Shown: in pieces, positions 9,957 to 18,544 of the stretch
How the letters are laid out: every line of letters begins with the position of its first letter
How positions within the stretch are numbered: the first letter of the stretch is position 1
DNA from: Roseicyclus persicicus
Lineage (GTDB): Bacteria; Pseudomonadota; Alphaproteobacteria; Rhodobacterales; Rhodobacteraceae
NCBI RefSeq assembly: GCF_012395815.1
Contig: NZ_JAAZQQ010000002.1
Coordinates: forward strand, 620,001-684,000
Length of the DNA: 64,000 nucleotides
Reading direction: 5' to 3'
Program-made: the position numbers and the translations under genes
Notes under the pieces: model-generated
Told to the model about the DNA's origin: nothing
The model's database searches: none
The model's input: only the letters and a program-made list of their open reading frames with translations

Positions 9957-10847
9957 TCACAGGATCTTGCGGGCGACCTTCTGCGCTAGCTTGACGAAGT
10001 TCTGGACGTGGACGCCCTGTTCGTCGAGGCGGTAGTTGACTGACAGGGTGGTGCGCGCGATCTCGGGCTCGATCTTGAGGAATTTCATGCCCTTGCGCGG
10101 CGCGTTGGCGACGGATTCGGGGACGATGCAGACGCCTTCGCCGACCGACACAAGGCTCAGCGCCGTCTGCAGGTCCATGCACCAGACCCGCAGCGGCACC
10201 TCGAACCCCGCCGCCTCGCAGGCGTTCAGCACGAAGTCGGCGTAGCTCGGGCGCGGGTATTCCGGGTAGAGGATCAGGTTGTGGGTCTGGAGCCGCTCCA
10301 GCCTGGCGACCGTGCGCCCGCCGGTGTCCACCACGTCGGGCAGCGCGAGGATCAGCTTTTCCTCCTGCAACTCGCGCGTCACGAACTCCGCGTCCTGCAG
10401 CGCGGGCCGGGCGAAGGCCACGTCCAGTTCGCGCGACACCAGCGCCCGGTGCAGCTGCGCGTTGTTCATCGGGATCAGGCTCAGGTTCACCTCGGGGTAG
10501 TTCGCCCGGAACGACTTGATGATGTTGGGCAGGATGCCGAAGGTCGCCGAGCCGACGAAGCCGATCCGGAGCCGCCCCTCGGCCCCCTGGCCCAGGCGCC
10601 GCACCTCCAGCCGCGTGTCCTCCATCTGCGCGAGGATCGACTTGCCGCGCTTGAGCAGGCGTTCGCCCGCCTGCGTGAGGCTGATCGCGCTGCGCCCGCG
10701 GTTGAACAGAACCGCGCCCAGCTCCTCCTCCAGCTGCTTGATCTGGCGGCTCAAGGGCGGCTGCGCCATGTCGAGCCGCTCGGCCGCGCGGCCGAAATGC
10801 AGCTCCTCGGCGACGGCGATGAAATAGGTCAGCTGACGGAAGTTCAT
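9957..10847 (-). CDS. catR: LysR-type regulator of the benzoate/catechol genes (CatR/BenM-like)
   Basis: DNA-binding activator of 296 residues. The N-terminal winged helix-turn-helix (MNFRQLTYFIAVAEELHFGRAAERLDMAQPPLSRQI, about 1-36) is nearly the CatR/CatM/BenM consensus, and an effector domain follows from about 90. Known relatives respond to cis,cis-muconate and/or benzoate. The gene lies downstream of catA on the same strand, separated by a terminator, and is convergent with the importer operon. Which of CatR or BenM it matches functionally cannot be told by eye. Confidence 0.85.
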   Translation of the reverse strand: MNFRQLTYFIAVAEELHFGRAAERLDMAQPPLSRQIKQLEEELGAVLFNRGRSAISLTQAGERLLKRGKSILAQMEDTRLEVRRLGQGAEGRLRIGFVGSATFGILPNIIKSFRANYPEVNLSLIPMNNAQLHRALVSRELDVAFARPALQDAEFVTRELQEEKLILALPDVVDTGGRTVARLERLQTHNLILYPEYPRPSYADFVLNACEAAGFEVPLRVWCMDLQTALSLVSVGEGVCIVPESVANAPRKGMKFLKIEPEIARTTLSVNYRLDEQGVHVQNFVKLAQKVARKIL

Positions 10848-10879
10848 GCCGGTCTCCTGTTGGCGCGCGGGCGCATCAT

Positions 10880-10913
10880 GACAAAAAAGAAGGCCCCCGG
10901 AAATCCGGGGGCC
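10880..10913 (-). terminator. Intrinsic terminator of catA
   Basis: On the minus strand GGCCCCCGG (10913-10905) pairs with CCGGGGGCC (10900-10892) around a 4-nt loop and runs into TTCTTTTTT. It lies about 22 bp after the catA stop and before catR, so catR may need its own promoter or readthrough. Confidence 0.88.
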
Positions 10914-10935
10914 AGGCTCAGGGAGAAAGGGGCGA

Positions 10936-11811
10936 TCACTCGGCCGCGACGGCGCGCTCGGCGGCGGCCGCCTTCAGGACGAAGTCGAAGGTGAAGTGCA
11001 GGTCGGTGCCGAGCTCCTTGGCCGCCGGACGGAAGGTGCCGATCAGGCTTTCCTTCACGGCGAAGACGCTGTCCTCGTCCAGCCACTTGCTGTCGGCGTC
11101 GTAGATCTGGCTGATCAGCGGCCGGTAGCCCTCGCGCGACAGGATGAAGTGGACGTGGCCGGGGCGGTTCGGGTGGTGGCCCATGAAGCGCAGGAGCTCG
11201 CCCGCCGTCTCGTCATCCGGGATCGGGTAGGGCACGGGGCGCACGGCGACGAAGGCATAGTGGCCGGTCTCGTCGGTCTCGAAGCGGCCGCGCAGGTTGT
11301 ATTCCGGCTGGTCGGGGTCGAGGTTCTCGTAGATGCCGTTCGGCGCGTCCTCCCAGACGTCCAGCGTGACGCCGGCGATGCCGCGGCCCGCCTCGTCGCG
11401 GACATAGCCCTCGAAGTAGACGGTTTCCTCGTTGTCGTAGTGCTTCTGGATCGTCGAGGCGCCCTTGGGCAGGACCGGCGGGTTCTCGCGGTAGAAGGGG
11501 CCGAGCACGGTCGACTCGCTCTCGTTGCCCTCGACCGGGTTGGTCATCATGTCGACCAGCACCTCGATGCCAAGGATGTCGCCGAGCAGGATGAACTCCT
11601 GCCGGTTGTCGTTGCAGAGCTTGCCGGCGCGGGCGAGGTAGTCGCAGGCGGCGAGGAACTCGTGGTGCTGCAGCTTCACGTCCTTCACGAAGCCGTGCAG
11701 GTGCCGGATCAGCGCGGTCGCGATCTCGCGCTCGCGCTCGGTGATCTCGCCATGCTTGCCGAGGCTGCCGACCACGACGTCGGTGATGTTCTGTGCGTTG
11801 ACGATGCCCAT
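10936..11811 (-). CDS. catA: Catechol 1,2-dioxygenase (intradiol)
   Basis: Cleaves catechol to cis,cis-muconate using Fe(III). It has 291 residues: an N-terminal helical dimerisation domain (about 1-100) and an intradiol dioxygenase beta-sandwich. Iron ligands are visible as Tyr in LGPFYREN, Tyr in the YNLRGRF region and the His pair in PGHVHF. ATG 11811 is chosen because an AGGAGGAG ribosome-binding site lies at 11822-11829; longer upstream reading adds an Arg/Gly-rich stretch with no family similarity. It is transcribed away from the SCP2-BKACE operon across a region with several inverted repeats. Confidence 0.93.
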   Translation of the reverse strand: MGIVNAQNITDVVVGSLGKHGEITEREREIATALIRHLHGFVKDVKLQHHEFLAACDYLARAGKLCNDNRQEFILLGDILGIEVLVDMMTNPVEGNESESTVLGPFYRENPPVLPKGASTIQKHYDNEETVYFEGYVRDEAGRGIAGVTLDVWEDAPNGIYENLDPDQPEYNLRGRFETDETGHYAFVAVRPVPYPIPDDETAGELLRFMGHHPNRPGHVHFILSREGYRPLISQIYDADSKWLDEDSVFAVKESLIGTFRPAAKELGTDLHFTFDFVLKAAAAERAVAAE

Positions 11812-11919
11812 GGCTTGAAAACTCCTCCTGGCATGGATGCGTCCGGTCACGGGATCGGCCTGGGGCCCCCGTTGCCGGCATCCTGCGCCCGATGCGGGCT
11901 CCCTTCCCATGCCTGCCAG

Positions 11920-11997
11920 GGTATCGGATCATACCGTATCAAGTCAAGATGATCTTGATATGAGATTAAATGGGGCGCGCAGGTATCGCCCCATACC
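11920..11997. promoter_or_regulatory. Divergent control region with duplicated 16-bp inverted repeats
   Basis: Between catA and the downstream plus-strand operon lie two copies of GGTATCGNNNCATACC, at 11920-11935 and 11982-11997. They flank a nested palindrome: TCAAGATGATCTTGA at 11944-11958 and the wider TATCAAG...CTTGATA at 11937-11960. A GGTATC half-site also occurs at 268-273 ahead of catB. These are probably operators for CatR or a second regulator. The arms resemble GTAT/ATAC LysR half-sites but in the order opposite to the ATAC-N7-GTAT reported for BenM/CatM. Confidence 0.6.
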
Positions 11998-12069
11998 CGC
12001 CCCGGCATGGCGGCTTCGGGCGCGGGCATGGCAGCAGGGCGGGGACATTCCGACGCGAGGGAGGCCCCG

Positions 12070-12450
12070 GTGCTCGACACCTTCCACATGGTCCAGGCCC
12101 GCCTGGACGCCACGCCCCACCTGCAGCGGCTGGGGCGGCTGTTCTCCGAAACCGTGCTGGTCGAGGTCGACGGCGAGGAGATCTACCTCGGCTTCGACCG
12201 CGGCCGGCTGGCGACCGTCACCCCGGGCCCGAGCCGCAAGACGCCCTGGCGCTTCGCGCTCCGTACCGACGGAGCGGCGCTGGCCGAATTCTGGCGCGCC
12301 CGGCCCCAGCCGGGGTTCCACGACATCTTCGGTCTGGTGAAGATCGGCCGCGGCCGGATCGACGGCGACATCCTGTGCCTCGTGCGGAACCTGCGGTTCT
12401 TCAAGGAGGTGATGGCGCTGCCCCGCGCCGGGCAGGAGGGCGCGGCATGA
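12070..12450 (+). CDS. SCP2-like domain protein in the beta-ketoadipate operon
   Basis: A 126-residue protein whose second half (FALRTDGAALAEFW, then GFHDIFGLVKIGRGRIDGD, then LVRNLRFFKEVMALPR) resembles the SCP2/sterol-carrier hydrophobic-ligand fold. GTG 12070 is preferred because GAGGGAGG precedes it at optimal distance; ATG 12007 would add a Gly/Ala-rich stretch. It is the first gene of a five-gene operon and overlaps the hydrolase by 4 bp (ATGA). Its function is unknown. It occupies the place where a muconolactone isomerase might be expected but does not look like CatC. Confidence 0.75.
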   Translation: MLDTFHMVQARLDATPHLQRLGRLFSETVLVEVDGEEIYLGFDRGRLATVTPGPSRKTPWRFALRTDGAALAEFWRARPQPGFHDIFGLVKIGRGRIDGDILCLVRNLRFFKEVMALPRAGQEGAA

Positions 12451-13304
12451 GCTTCGAGCCGATCACCGGGCGCTACCTGACCGTCACCGTCGGCGGCGCC
12501 CCCCGCCGCATCTATGTCGAGGAGGCAGGGCGGGGCCGCCCCGTCCTCTGCCTGCACACCGCGGGTGCCGACACGCGGCAATGGCGCCACCTGATGAACG
12601 ACGCCGCCGTCACCGACGGCAACCGCCTGATCGCCTTCGACATGCCGTGGCACGGCAAGTCGCTGCCGCCCGAGGGCTGGGAGACGCAGGACTACCTGCT
12701 GACGACGGAGGCCTACATCGAGACCGTGCTGGCCGTCATCGACGCGATGGGCCTCGATCGCCCCGTGCTGGCGGGCTGCTCGATGGGCGGGCGCATCGCG
12801 CTGCAGCTCGCGGCGCTGCATGGCCACCGTTTCGCCGGCTTCATCGCCATCGAGGCGTCGGATTTCCAGCCGGCGTGGTACGACATCGACTGGTTCCACC
12901 GCCCCGACGCCCACGGCGGCGAGATGGGCGCGGCGCTGGTCTCGGCCAACATCTCGCCCCATGCGCCGCCAGTGGAACGCTGGAACACGCTGTGGATGTT
13001 CATGCAGAGCGGGCCGGGCGTGTTCCGGGGCGACCTCAGCTTCTACACCAGGGACGACAGCCTGATCGGGCGGCTTGGCCGGATCGACACCGCCAGAACG
13101 CCCGTCCACCTGCTCGTCGGCGCCTATGACCTGACCTGCACGCCCGAGGACGCCCGCCGCACCGCCGCCGCCATCCCCGGCGCGACCCTCGCGGTGATGG
13201 AGGAGCTGGGCCATTTCCCGATGAGCGAACACCCCGAGGGGTTCCGCCCCTTCTTCCTCGACGCGCTGGCCCGGATGCCGATGCCCCGCGCCGATGCCGC
13301 CTGA
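12447..13304 (+). CDS. Alpha/beta hydrolase, probable 3-oxoadipate enol-lactonase
   Basis: A 285-residue alpha/beta hydrolase. The oxyanion-side motif is LHTAGADTRQWR (36-47), the nucleophile elbow is GCSMGG with S112, the acid is in VGAYDLTCTPED and the His in ELGHFPMSEHP. Sequence style and context (catA and catB nearby, BKACE and CoA transferase downstream) suggest it opens the beta-ketoadipate enol-lactone, the PcaD reaction. A related lactone or ester is possible, so no symbol is given. It is translationally coupled to the SCP2-like gene and 12 bp ahead of the BKACE gene. Confidence 0.78.
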   Translation: MSFEPITGRYLTVTVGGAPRRIYVEEAGRGRPVLCLHTAGADTRQWRHLMNDAAVTDGNRLIAFDMPWHGKSLPPEGWETQDYLLTTEAYIETVLAVIDAMGLDRPVLAGCSMGGRIALQLAALHGHRFAGFIAIEASDFQPAWYDIDWFHRPDAHGGEMGAALVSANISPHAPPVERWNTLWMFMQSGPGVFRGDLSFYTRDDSLIGRLGRIDTARTPVHLLVGAYDLTCTPEDARRTAAAIPGATLAVMEELGHFPMSEHPEGFRPFFLDALARMPMPRADAA

Positions 13305-13316
13305 CAGGACATTCCG

Positions 13317-14174
13317 ATGACCAAACCCTGCATCATCTGCGTCGCCATCACCGGCTCGCTGCCGACCAAGGCGAACAACCCCGCCGTGCCGATCAGCGTG
13401 TCGGAACAGATCGAGTCGACCCACGAGGCCTTCGAGGCGGGCGCCACCATCGTCCACGTCCATGTGCGCAACGACGACCAGACCCCGTCCTCGGACCCCG
13501 AGAAATTCGCACGGCTGAAGGAGGGGCTGGAAAAGCACTGCCCCGGCATGATCATCCAGTTTTCGACCGGCGGGCGCTCGGGGGCCGGGCAGGCGCGCGG
13601 GGCGATGCTGCCCTTGCGGCCCGACATGGCGTCGCTGTCGGTCGGCTCCAACAACTTCCCCACGCGGGTCTACGAGAACCCGCCGGAGCTGGTCGATTGG
13701 CTCGCCGCCGAGATGCTGACCTACGATGTGAAGCCCGAGATCGAAGCCTTCGACCTCGGCCACATCCTCAAGGCGCGCGAGATGGCCGACCGCGGCCAGC
13801 TCAAGGGCACGCCCTATGTGCAGTTCGTGATGGGTGTGAAGAATTCCATGCCCGCCGACCGCGACGTGTTCGACTACTACGTCCGCACCGTCCGGCGCCT
13901 GTTCGGGGAAGACGCGCCCTGGTGCGCGGCGGGGATCGGTCCGACCCAGCTGACGCTGAACGACTGGGCGATTTCCGCGGGTGGGCACGCGCGTACGGGG
14001 CTGGAGGACAATGTCCGGCTCGACCGCGAGAGGCTTGCACCGTCGAACGCCGCCCTCGTGCGCCGCGCCGCCGAGATATGCGAGACCTACGGCCGCCCCG
14101 TCGCCACCTGGCAACAGGCGCGCGAGATCCTCGGGCTCCGCATGCCCGCATCGGCCGGTGAGGTGGCGGCATGA
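13317..14174 (+). CDS. Beta-keto acid cleavage enzyme (BKACE, DUF849)
   Basis: BKACE enzymes condense a beta-keto acid with acetyl-CoA and split it to acetoacetate plus a new acyl-CoA, using a zinc ion. This 285-residue TIM-barrel protein has the ICVAITGS start, the zinc-binding HVHVRNDD motif (H47, H49), QFSTGG, and the late [11 protein letters not shown] segment carrying the third ligand Glu. With beta-ketoadipate as substrate the products would be succinyl-CoA and acetoacetate; that assignment is inferred from the neighbouring cat genes and CoA transferase. It overlaps the CoA-transferase A gene by 4 bp. Confidence 0.9.
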   Translation: MTKPCIICVAITGSLPTKANNPAVPISVSEQIESTHEAFEAGATIVHVHVRNDDQTPSSDPEKFARLKEGLEKHCPGMIIQFSTGGRSGAGQARGAMLPLRPDMASLSVGSNNFPTRVYENPPELVDWLAAEMLTYDVKPEIEAFDLGHILKAREMADRGQLKGTPYVQFVMGVKNSMPADRDVFDYYVRTVRRLFGEDAPWCAAGIGPTQLTLNDWAISAGGHARTGLEDNVRLDRERLAPSNAALVRRAAEICETYGRPVATWQQAREILGLRMPASAGEVAA

Positions 14175-14899
14175 AGAAGGTCTACGGCTCGGCGAAAGAG
14201 GCGCTGGAGGGCGTCCTGTTCGACGGCATGCTGATCGCGTCGGGGGGCTTCGGCCTCTGCGGCATCCCCGAGCTCTTGATCGACGGCATCGTGGAGTCGG
14301 GCGTCAAGGACCTGACGGTCGCCTCGAACAATGCCGGCATCGACGGCTTCGGCCTTGGCAAGCTCCTAGCCACGCGGCAGGTCAGGAAGATGATGTCGTC
14401 CTACGTCGGCGAAAACGCCGAGTTCATGCGCCAGTACCTCAGCGGAGAGCTGGAGCTGGAGTTCAACCCGCAGGGCACGCTGGCCGAGCGCATGCGCGCG
14501 GGCGGCGCGGGCATCCCCGGCTTCTACACCAAGACCGGCGTCGGCACCGTCATCGCCGAGGGCAAGGAGCACAAGGACTTCGACGGGCAGACCTACATCC
14601 TCGAGCGGGGCATCTTCGCCGACCTGTCCATCGTCAAGGCGTGGAAGGCCGACGAGACCGGCAACGCGGTGTTCCGCAAGACTGCCCGCAACTTCAACCC
14701 GCCGGCGGCCATGTGCGGCAAGGTCTGCATCATGGAGGTGGAGGAGATCGTCCCGACCGGCAGCCTCGACCCCGACACCATCCACCTGCCGGGCATCTAC
14801 GTGCACCGCCTGATCCAGGGCGAGCACGAGAAGCGGATCGAGCAACGCACGACGAGACCGCGCCCCGATGGGGCGACGCGCAAGAGGGAGACCGCCTGA
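14171..14899 (+). CDS. 3-oxoacid CoA-transferase, subunit A
   Basis: Alpha subunit, 242 residues, of a family I CoA transferase (ScoA/PcaI/AtoD group). The [10 protein letters not shown] motif at about 25-34, the [15 protein letters not shown] block and the [15 protein letters not shown] segment identify it. Sequence style is closer to succinyl-CoA:acetoacetate transferases than to the PcaI I know, but the two groups are hard to separate by eye. It would turn the acetoacetate made by BKACE into acetoacetyl-CoA at the expense of succinyl-CoA. The stop overlaps the start of subunit B by one base (TGATG). Confidence 0.87.
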   Translation: MKKVYGSAKEALEGVLFDGMLIASGGFGLCGIPELLIDGIVESGVKDLTVASNNAGIDGFGLGKLLATRQVRKMMSSYVGENAEFMRQYLSGELELEFNPQGTLAERMRAGGAGIPGFYTKTGVGTVIAEGKEHKDFDGQTYILERGIFADLSIVKAWKADETGNAVFRKTARNFNPPAAMCGKVCIMEVEEIVPTGSLDPDTIHLPGIYVHRLIQGEHEKRIEQRTTRPRPDGATRKRETA

Positions 14900-15525
14900 T
14901 GGCCTGGGACCGCAACCAGATGGCCGCCCGCGCCGCGCAGGAGCTGCGCGACGGCATGTACGTGAACCTCGGCATCGGCATCCCGACGCTGGTGTCGAAC
15001 TACATCCCCGACGGCATGACCGTGACGCTGCAGTCGGAGAACGGGATGCTCGGCATGGGCCCCTTTCCCTACGAGGGCGAGGAAGACCCCGACCTCATCA
15101 ATGCCGGCAAGCAGACCATCACCGAGCTGCCCCACACCGCCTATTTCGACAGCGCGACCAGCTTCGGCATGATCCGGGGCGGCAAGATCGCGATGGCGAT
15201 CCTGGGCGCGATGGAGGTCAGCGAGAAGGGCGACCTCGCCAACTGGATGATCCCCGGCAAGCTGGTGAAGGGCATGGGCGGGGCGATGGACCTGGTGGCG
15301 GGAGTCGGTCGCGTGGTGGTGGTGATGGACCACACCAACAAGCACGGCGAGTCGAAGGTGCTGAAAGAGTGCACCCTGCCGCTGACGGGCACGGGGGTGG
15401 TGGACCTGATCATCACCAACCTCGGCGTGCTGGAGGTGGTCGAGGGTGGCCTGAAGCTCCTGGAACTCGCCGACGGCGTGACCGAGGACGAGCTCCGCGC
15501 CGCGACCGAGGCGACGCTTGTCTGA
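14899..15525 (+). CDS. 3-oxoacid CoA-transferase, subunit B
   Basis: Beta subunit, 208 residues, carrying the catalytic glutamate E47 in the SENGMLGMG motif that forms the enzyme-CoA thioester. [10 protein letters not shown] (23-32) and [10 protein letters not shown] are further family blocks. It is coupled to subunit A and ends the operon. The following 285 bp up to the next convergent gene hold no gene I can support. No thiolase (pcaF/atoB) follows, which matters for how the pathway is completed. Confidence 0.88.
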   Translation: MAWDRNQMAARAAQELRDGMYVNLGIGIPTLVSNYIPDGMTVTLQSENGMLGMGPFPYEGEEDPDLINAGKQTITELPHTAYFDSATSFGMIRGGKIAMAILGAMEVSEKGDLANWMIPGKLVKGMGGAMDLVAGVGRVVVVMDHTNKHGESKVLKECTLPLTGTGVVDLIITNLGVLEVVEGGLKLLELADGVTEDELRAATEATLV

Positions 15526-15810
15526 GCGCCGCCCGGCGGGCATTTCCGGCTAGCGGCTCAATGGCGATTACGGAATTGGGACCGCTGTCGCCTTGCGGTC
15601 AGGACCCGAAACACGCTTGAGGCCGCCTCGGCTGCGCGATGCAGGCTCCCGCGACGAGGGGGCATGTCAGGCCCGCACCCGAGCAGATGGATCGGCAGCG
15701 GCCCTTCCCTCCGAAGTCCCGCGCCAGGCAACGGGTCGAGGACCGCCTGGGTCTGCCTGGGATAGTCGCTCTCCAGATACCTCGGACACGTCCGCCTCCC
15801 GGACAGGTGC

Positions 15811-17292
15811 TCAGCGGTGCCCGACCCACCCACGGTCGTCGGTGAAGGCGCGGCCCGGCGAGATCCGGGTCTCCGCGTAGCCGTCCGGAAGCAGATCCAG
15901 CGGCCCGAGCGGCCTGTCGGAGGCCGCCAGTACGATGTTGCCGAGGCCGCGCGGTCCGGTCGGACCCCGAACTGCCGTGACGTGCGGGTAGAGGCCGCTG
16001 AGGATCGCATGGGTTCCGCGGGCGAGCGACCCGTCGGGCGTGTCGATGAGGTTCACGTAGACCGGGCCAGTCACGATCTCCCGCAGGCGTTCGTAGGTCT
16101 CCCGCGTCACGAGGTGGGCGGGCACCGACCCCGACGAGAAGGCGTCCATCACCGCGGCGTCGAAACGCCGGTCGGTCTCGTTGAGGTAGACGCGGCCATC
16201 CTCGTGCACGATCCCGAGCCGCCCGTCCCCCTGCGGCCCCGCGGCGGCATCGTAGCCCGCCCGCGCAAGGATCTCGCCCGCCCAGGGCAGGTGGCGCCGC
16301 ACCACTTCCGTCACCAGCGGGTCGATTTCCACCGCGATGGCGCTGGCGTCCGGGCGCGCGGTCAGGAGCTGGGTCGGAAGGGTGTAGCCGCCGCCCCCGA
16401 TGAACAGCACCGCCGGCGCGGGGCCGAGGTCGCGGTCCATGCGCGCCCAGAGCCATTGCGTGTAGGGCAGGACGAGGGCGCTGGCCTCGGGGTCCGCCGT
16501 GGCGGCCGGGGCGCTCCGCTCCGCGGCCTGCGAGGTCCGGTCGGCATAGAGGTAGACGGCGCCGCCGCGCTGGACGACATCGATGCAGGAGAGCCCGGAT
16601 TCGTAGCGGCAGACCGGCCCGATGGCGAGGCTCGCGGCGACGAGGAGGCCGACGGGAACCAGCACCGCCAGCGACTCGCCATCCTGCCCAGCCTTGCGCC
16701 CGTCGCCGCCGCCGTCCCGGTCGCCGCGCAGGAACGGCACGCAGAGGAGCGCAGCCACGGCGCAGCCCGCGAAGGTCGCCGCCGACCCGGCGAGCGGCAG
16801 CGCCACGAAGCCGGCCAGCACCGCGCCGAAGATGGCGCCGAGCGAGCCCGCCGCAAGCACGAGGCCGAGCGAGGATCCCTCCCGGCCGGGCCGGGCCTCG
16901 ACCGCGAGCTTGGCCAGCAGTGGCGAGGGCGCGCTGATCAGGACGGAGGCCGGGAAGAAGGCGAGGATCACGCTGAGCAGCATTCCCCCCGTGCCCCGCG
17001 CGCCCCAGCTGTAGAGGAGGCCAAGGACGAGGGGCGACAGCGCCGCCAGCACCGCGGTCGCGATGAGCGCGGCGCGCACGCCGCGCAGGGCGGCGCGGCG
17101 CTCGCGCTCTGCCAGGAGGCCGCCGATGGCGTTGCCGAGCGAGAAGCCGGCCAGCACGGTGGCGATCACGGTGGTCCAGGTCAGCAGCGACGTGCCGAAG
17201 AACGGCGCCAGCACCCGGCCCGCGGCGATCTCGTAGGTCAGGCCCGTGGCTGACAGCACCGTGATCAGGCCGATCGCCGTCCAGAACCGCAT
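15811..17292 (-). CDS. Membrane protein with C-terminal spermidine-synthase-like domain
   Basis: A 493-residue fusion. About 1-210 contain several transmembrane helices (for example ALIATAVLAALSPLVLGLLY) resembling half of an MFS-type transporter. From about 275 on is a Rossmann methyltransferase-like domain of the polyamine aminopropyltransferase family: VLFIGGGGYTLPTQLL, AVEIDPLVTEVVRRHL, and DAFSSGSVPAHLVTRETYERL. In such proteins the aminopropyl donor residues are often altered, so spermidine synthesis should not be assumed. ATG 17292 follows AGGGAG; reading further upstream adds an implausible Arg/Pro-rich leader. It is convergent with the CoA-transferase operon. Confidence 0.82.
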   Translation of the reverse strand: MRFWTAIGLITVLSATGLTYEIAAGRVLAPFFGTSLLTWTTVIATVLAGFSLGNAIGGLLAERERRAALRGVRAALIATAVLAALSPLVLGLLYSWGARGTGGMLLSVILAFFPASVLISAPSPLLAKLAVEARPGREGSSLGLVLAAGSLGAIFGAVLAGFVALPLAGSAATFAGCAVAALLCVPFLRGDRDGGGDGRKAGQDGESLAVLVPVGLLVAASLAIGPVCRYESGLSCIDVVQRGGAVYLYADRTSQAAERSAPAATADPEASALVLPYTQWLWARMDRDLGPAPAVLFIGGGGYTLPTQLLTARPDASAIAVEIDPLVTEVVRRHLPWAGEILARAGYDAAAGPQGDGRLGIVHEDGRVYLNETDRRFDAAVMDAFSSGSVPAHLVTRETYERLREIVTGPVYVNLIDTPDGSLARGTHAILSGLYPHVTAVRGPTGPRGLGNIVLAASDRPLGPLDLLPDGYAETRISPGRAFTDDRGWVGHR

Positions 17293-17510
17293 GTGCATCT
17301 CCCTGTCGCTCACGGGATCCCGCCGCTGGCCGGTCCCCGGATTCCTTTCCCGGTGGGCTATCTGGGGCGGAGGTTCCAAATGTCTCGCCCCCGGGCGGCG
17401 CCCGTGAACGACGCGCGCCGGAGCAGCCCCGGGGTCACCTATGCCTGCCCGGCGCCCGAGGTCCACTGAGCAATGCCCCACGGCGGATGTCCGAGAGACA
17501 CGGGTCGCGT

Positions 17511-18380
17511 TCAGAGCCGGATGGTCTCGCCATCCCCGGGGACTCGCAGCCGGTCGCCGAATCCGGCGTCGGCGGCGAAGGCGCGCAGCTCAGCGCGGGT
17601 CAGGATGCAGTGGTTGATCGCCTCGATATGGGTGGCGATCAGGGTAGCGTCGGGGGCGGCTTCGGCGACTGAGCGGACATCCTCCGCACCCATCAGGATC
17701 GGGCCGAGGCCGGTGATCTGGGCGTAGCCGGCGTTCAGGATCACGACCTCCGGCTGGTGGGTCGCCAGCGCGTCGCGAACCGTCTCGTTCCAGACCGTGT
17801 CGCCCGCAAGGTAGACCGTGGGCGCTGCGGGATGCAGGAAAACCACGCCGCTGACCTCCCCCAGCATCTCGCCCGCCACGGCGAGGATTTCGGGTGCGGC
17901 ATGGGCCCCGCCTGTGCGCGTCAGCGTCACGCTGGCAAACCGGGTTTCTGCCCCCAACACCTCAACCGCCTTAAATCCCGCGGCACGAACGACCGCGGCA
18001 TCCGCGTCGTTCTGGGTGAAAACCGGGATCGTCTTCGGCAGGGCCGCGCTGGCGGCTTCGTCCCAGTGATCGGGGTGGAGATGGGTCAGGATGACGGCAT
18101 TAGCGCGGGTGATCTCTTCGACCGGGAACGGCAGGTGCACCAGCGGGTTGCGCAGCTCGCTGTTCGGCGTGCCGGGAAAACCGGGAAAGGCGCCGCGCTC
18201 CGACAGCATCGGGTCGATGAGGAAGCGGACCCCGGCATAGTCCACGTGCAGGGTCGCATTGCGGATCTGGGTGACGGCGGTGCCGGTGGCGGCGTCGGCT
18301 TGCGCGGTGCTGCCCGTGGCGAGGGTCGACAGGGCGGGCAACCCCCCGGCCATGGAGATGAAGGTCCTTCGGGATGTCAT
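17511..18380 (-). CDS. MBL-fold metal-dependent hydrolase, exported
   Basis: A 289-residue metallo-beta-lactamase-fold protein of the UlaG-like group. The N-terminus MTSRRTFISMAGGLPALS looks like a Tat or Sec signal. The metal-binding motif THLHPDHWDE sits near 95-105, with further ligands in AGDTVW and near THIEAINH. ATG 18380 is preceded by AAAGGACC. It is divergent from the GlxA-type regulator across about 165 bp, which suggests that regulator controls it. The substrate is unknown. Confidence 0.85.
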   Translation of the reverse strand: MTSRRTFISMAGGLPALSTLATGSTAQADAATGTAVTQIRNATLHVDYAGVRFLIDPMLSERGAFPGFPGTPNSELRNPLVHLPFPVEEITRANAVILTHLHPDHWDEAASAALPKTIPVFTQNDADAAVVRAAGFKAVEVLGAETRFASVTLTRTGGAHAAPEILAVAGEMLGEVSGVVFLHPAAPTVYLAGDTVWNETVRDALATHQPEVVILNAGYAQITGLGPILMGAEDVRSVAEAAPDATLIATHIEAINHCILTRAELRAFAADAGFGDRLRVPGDGETIRL

Positions 18381-18544
18381 GTCTTGGTCCTTTCGTCCTG
18401 TGTAGGCCCTGGGGCGGCGGGACGCCGCCCGCATGCTGGGAGGGCTTGCGGCGTTTCGAGGGCGGGTATCGCGTGGAAGTGCTTGCGCCGCCATTGGCGC
18501 TGTCGACATAGTCCGGGGCGATAACGACATGGGCGGGCTCCGGC

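Noticed and set aside
12007-12069. Upstream ATG start for the SCP2-like gene
   Set aside because: It adds a Gly/Ala-rich leader without domain, while GTG 12070 has a GAGGGAGG site at good distance.
12070-12450. Annotating the SCP2-like protein as CatC
   Set aside because: Length, motifs and predicted fold differ from muconolactone isomerase; only its position in the operon suggests a link.
15526-15810. A gene or RNA between the CoA-transferase and the spermidine-synthase-like gene
   Set aside because: Short frames here lack ribosome-binding sites and domain similarity, and no stable RNA motif could be recognised.
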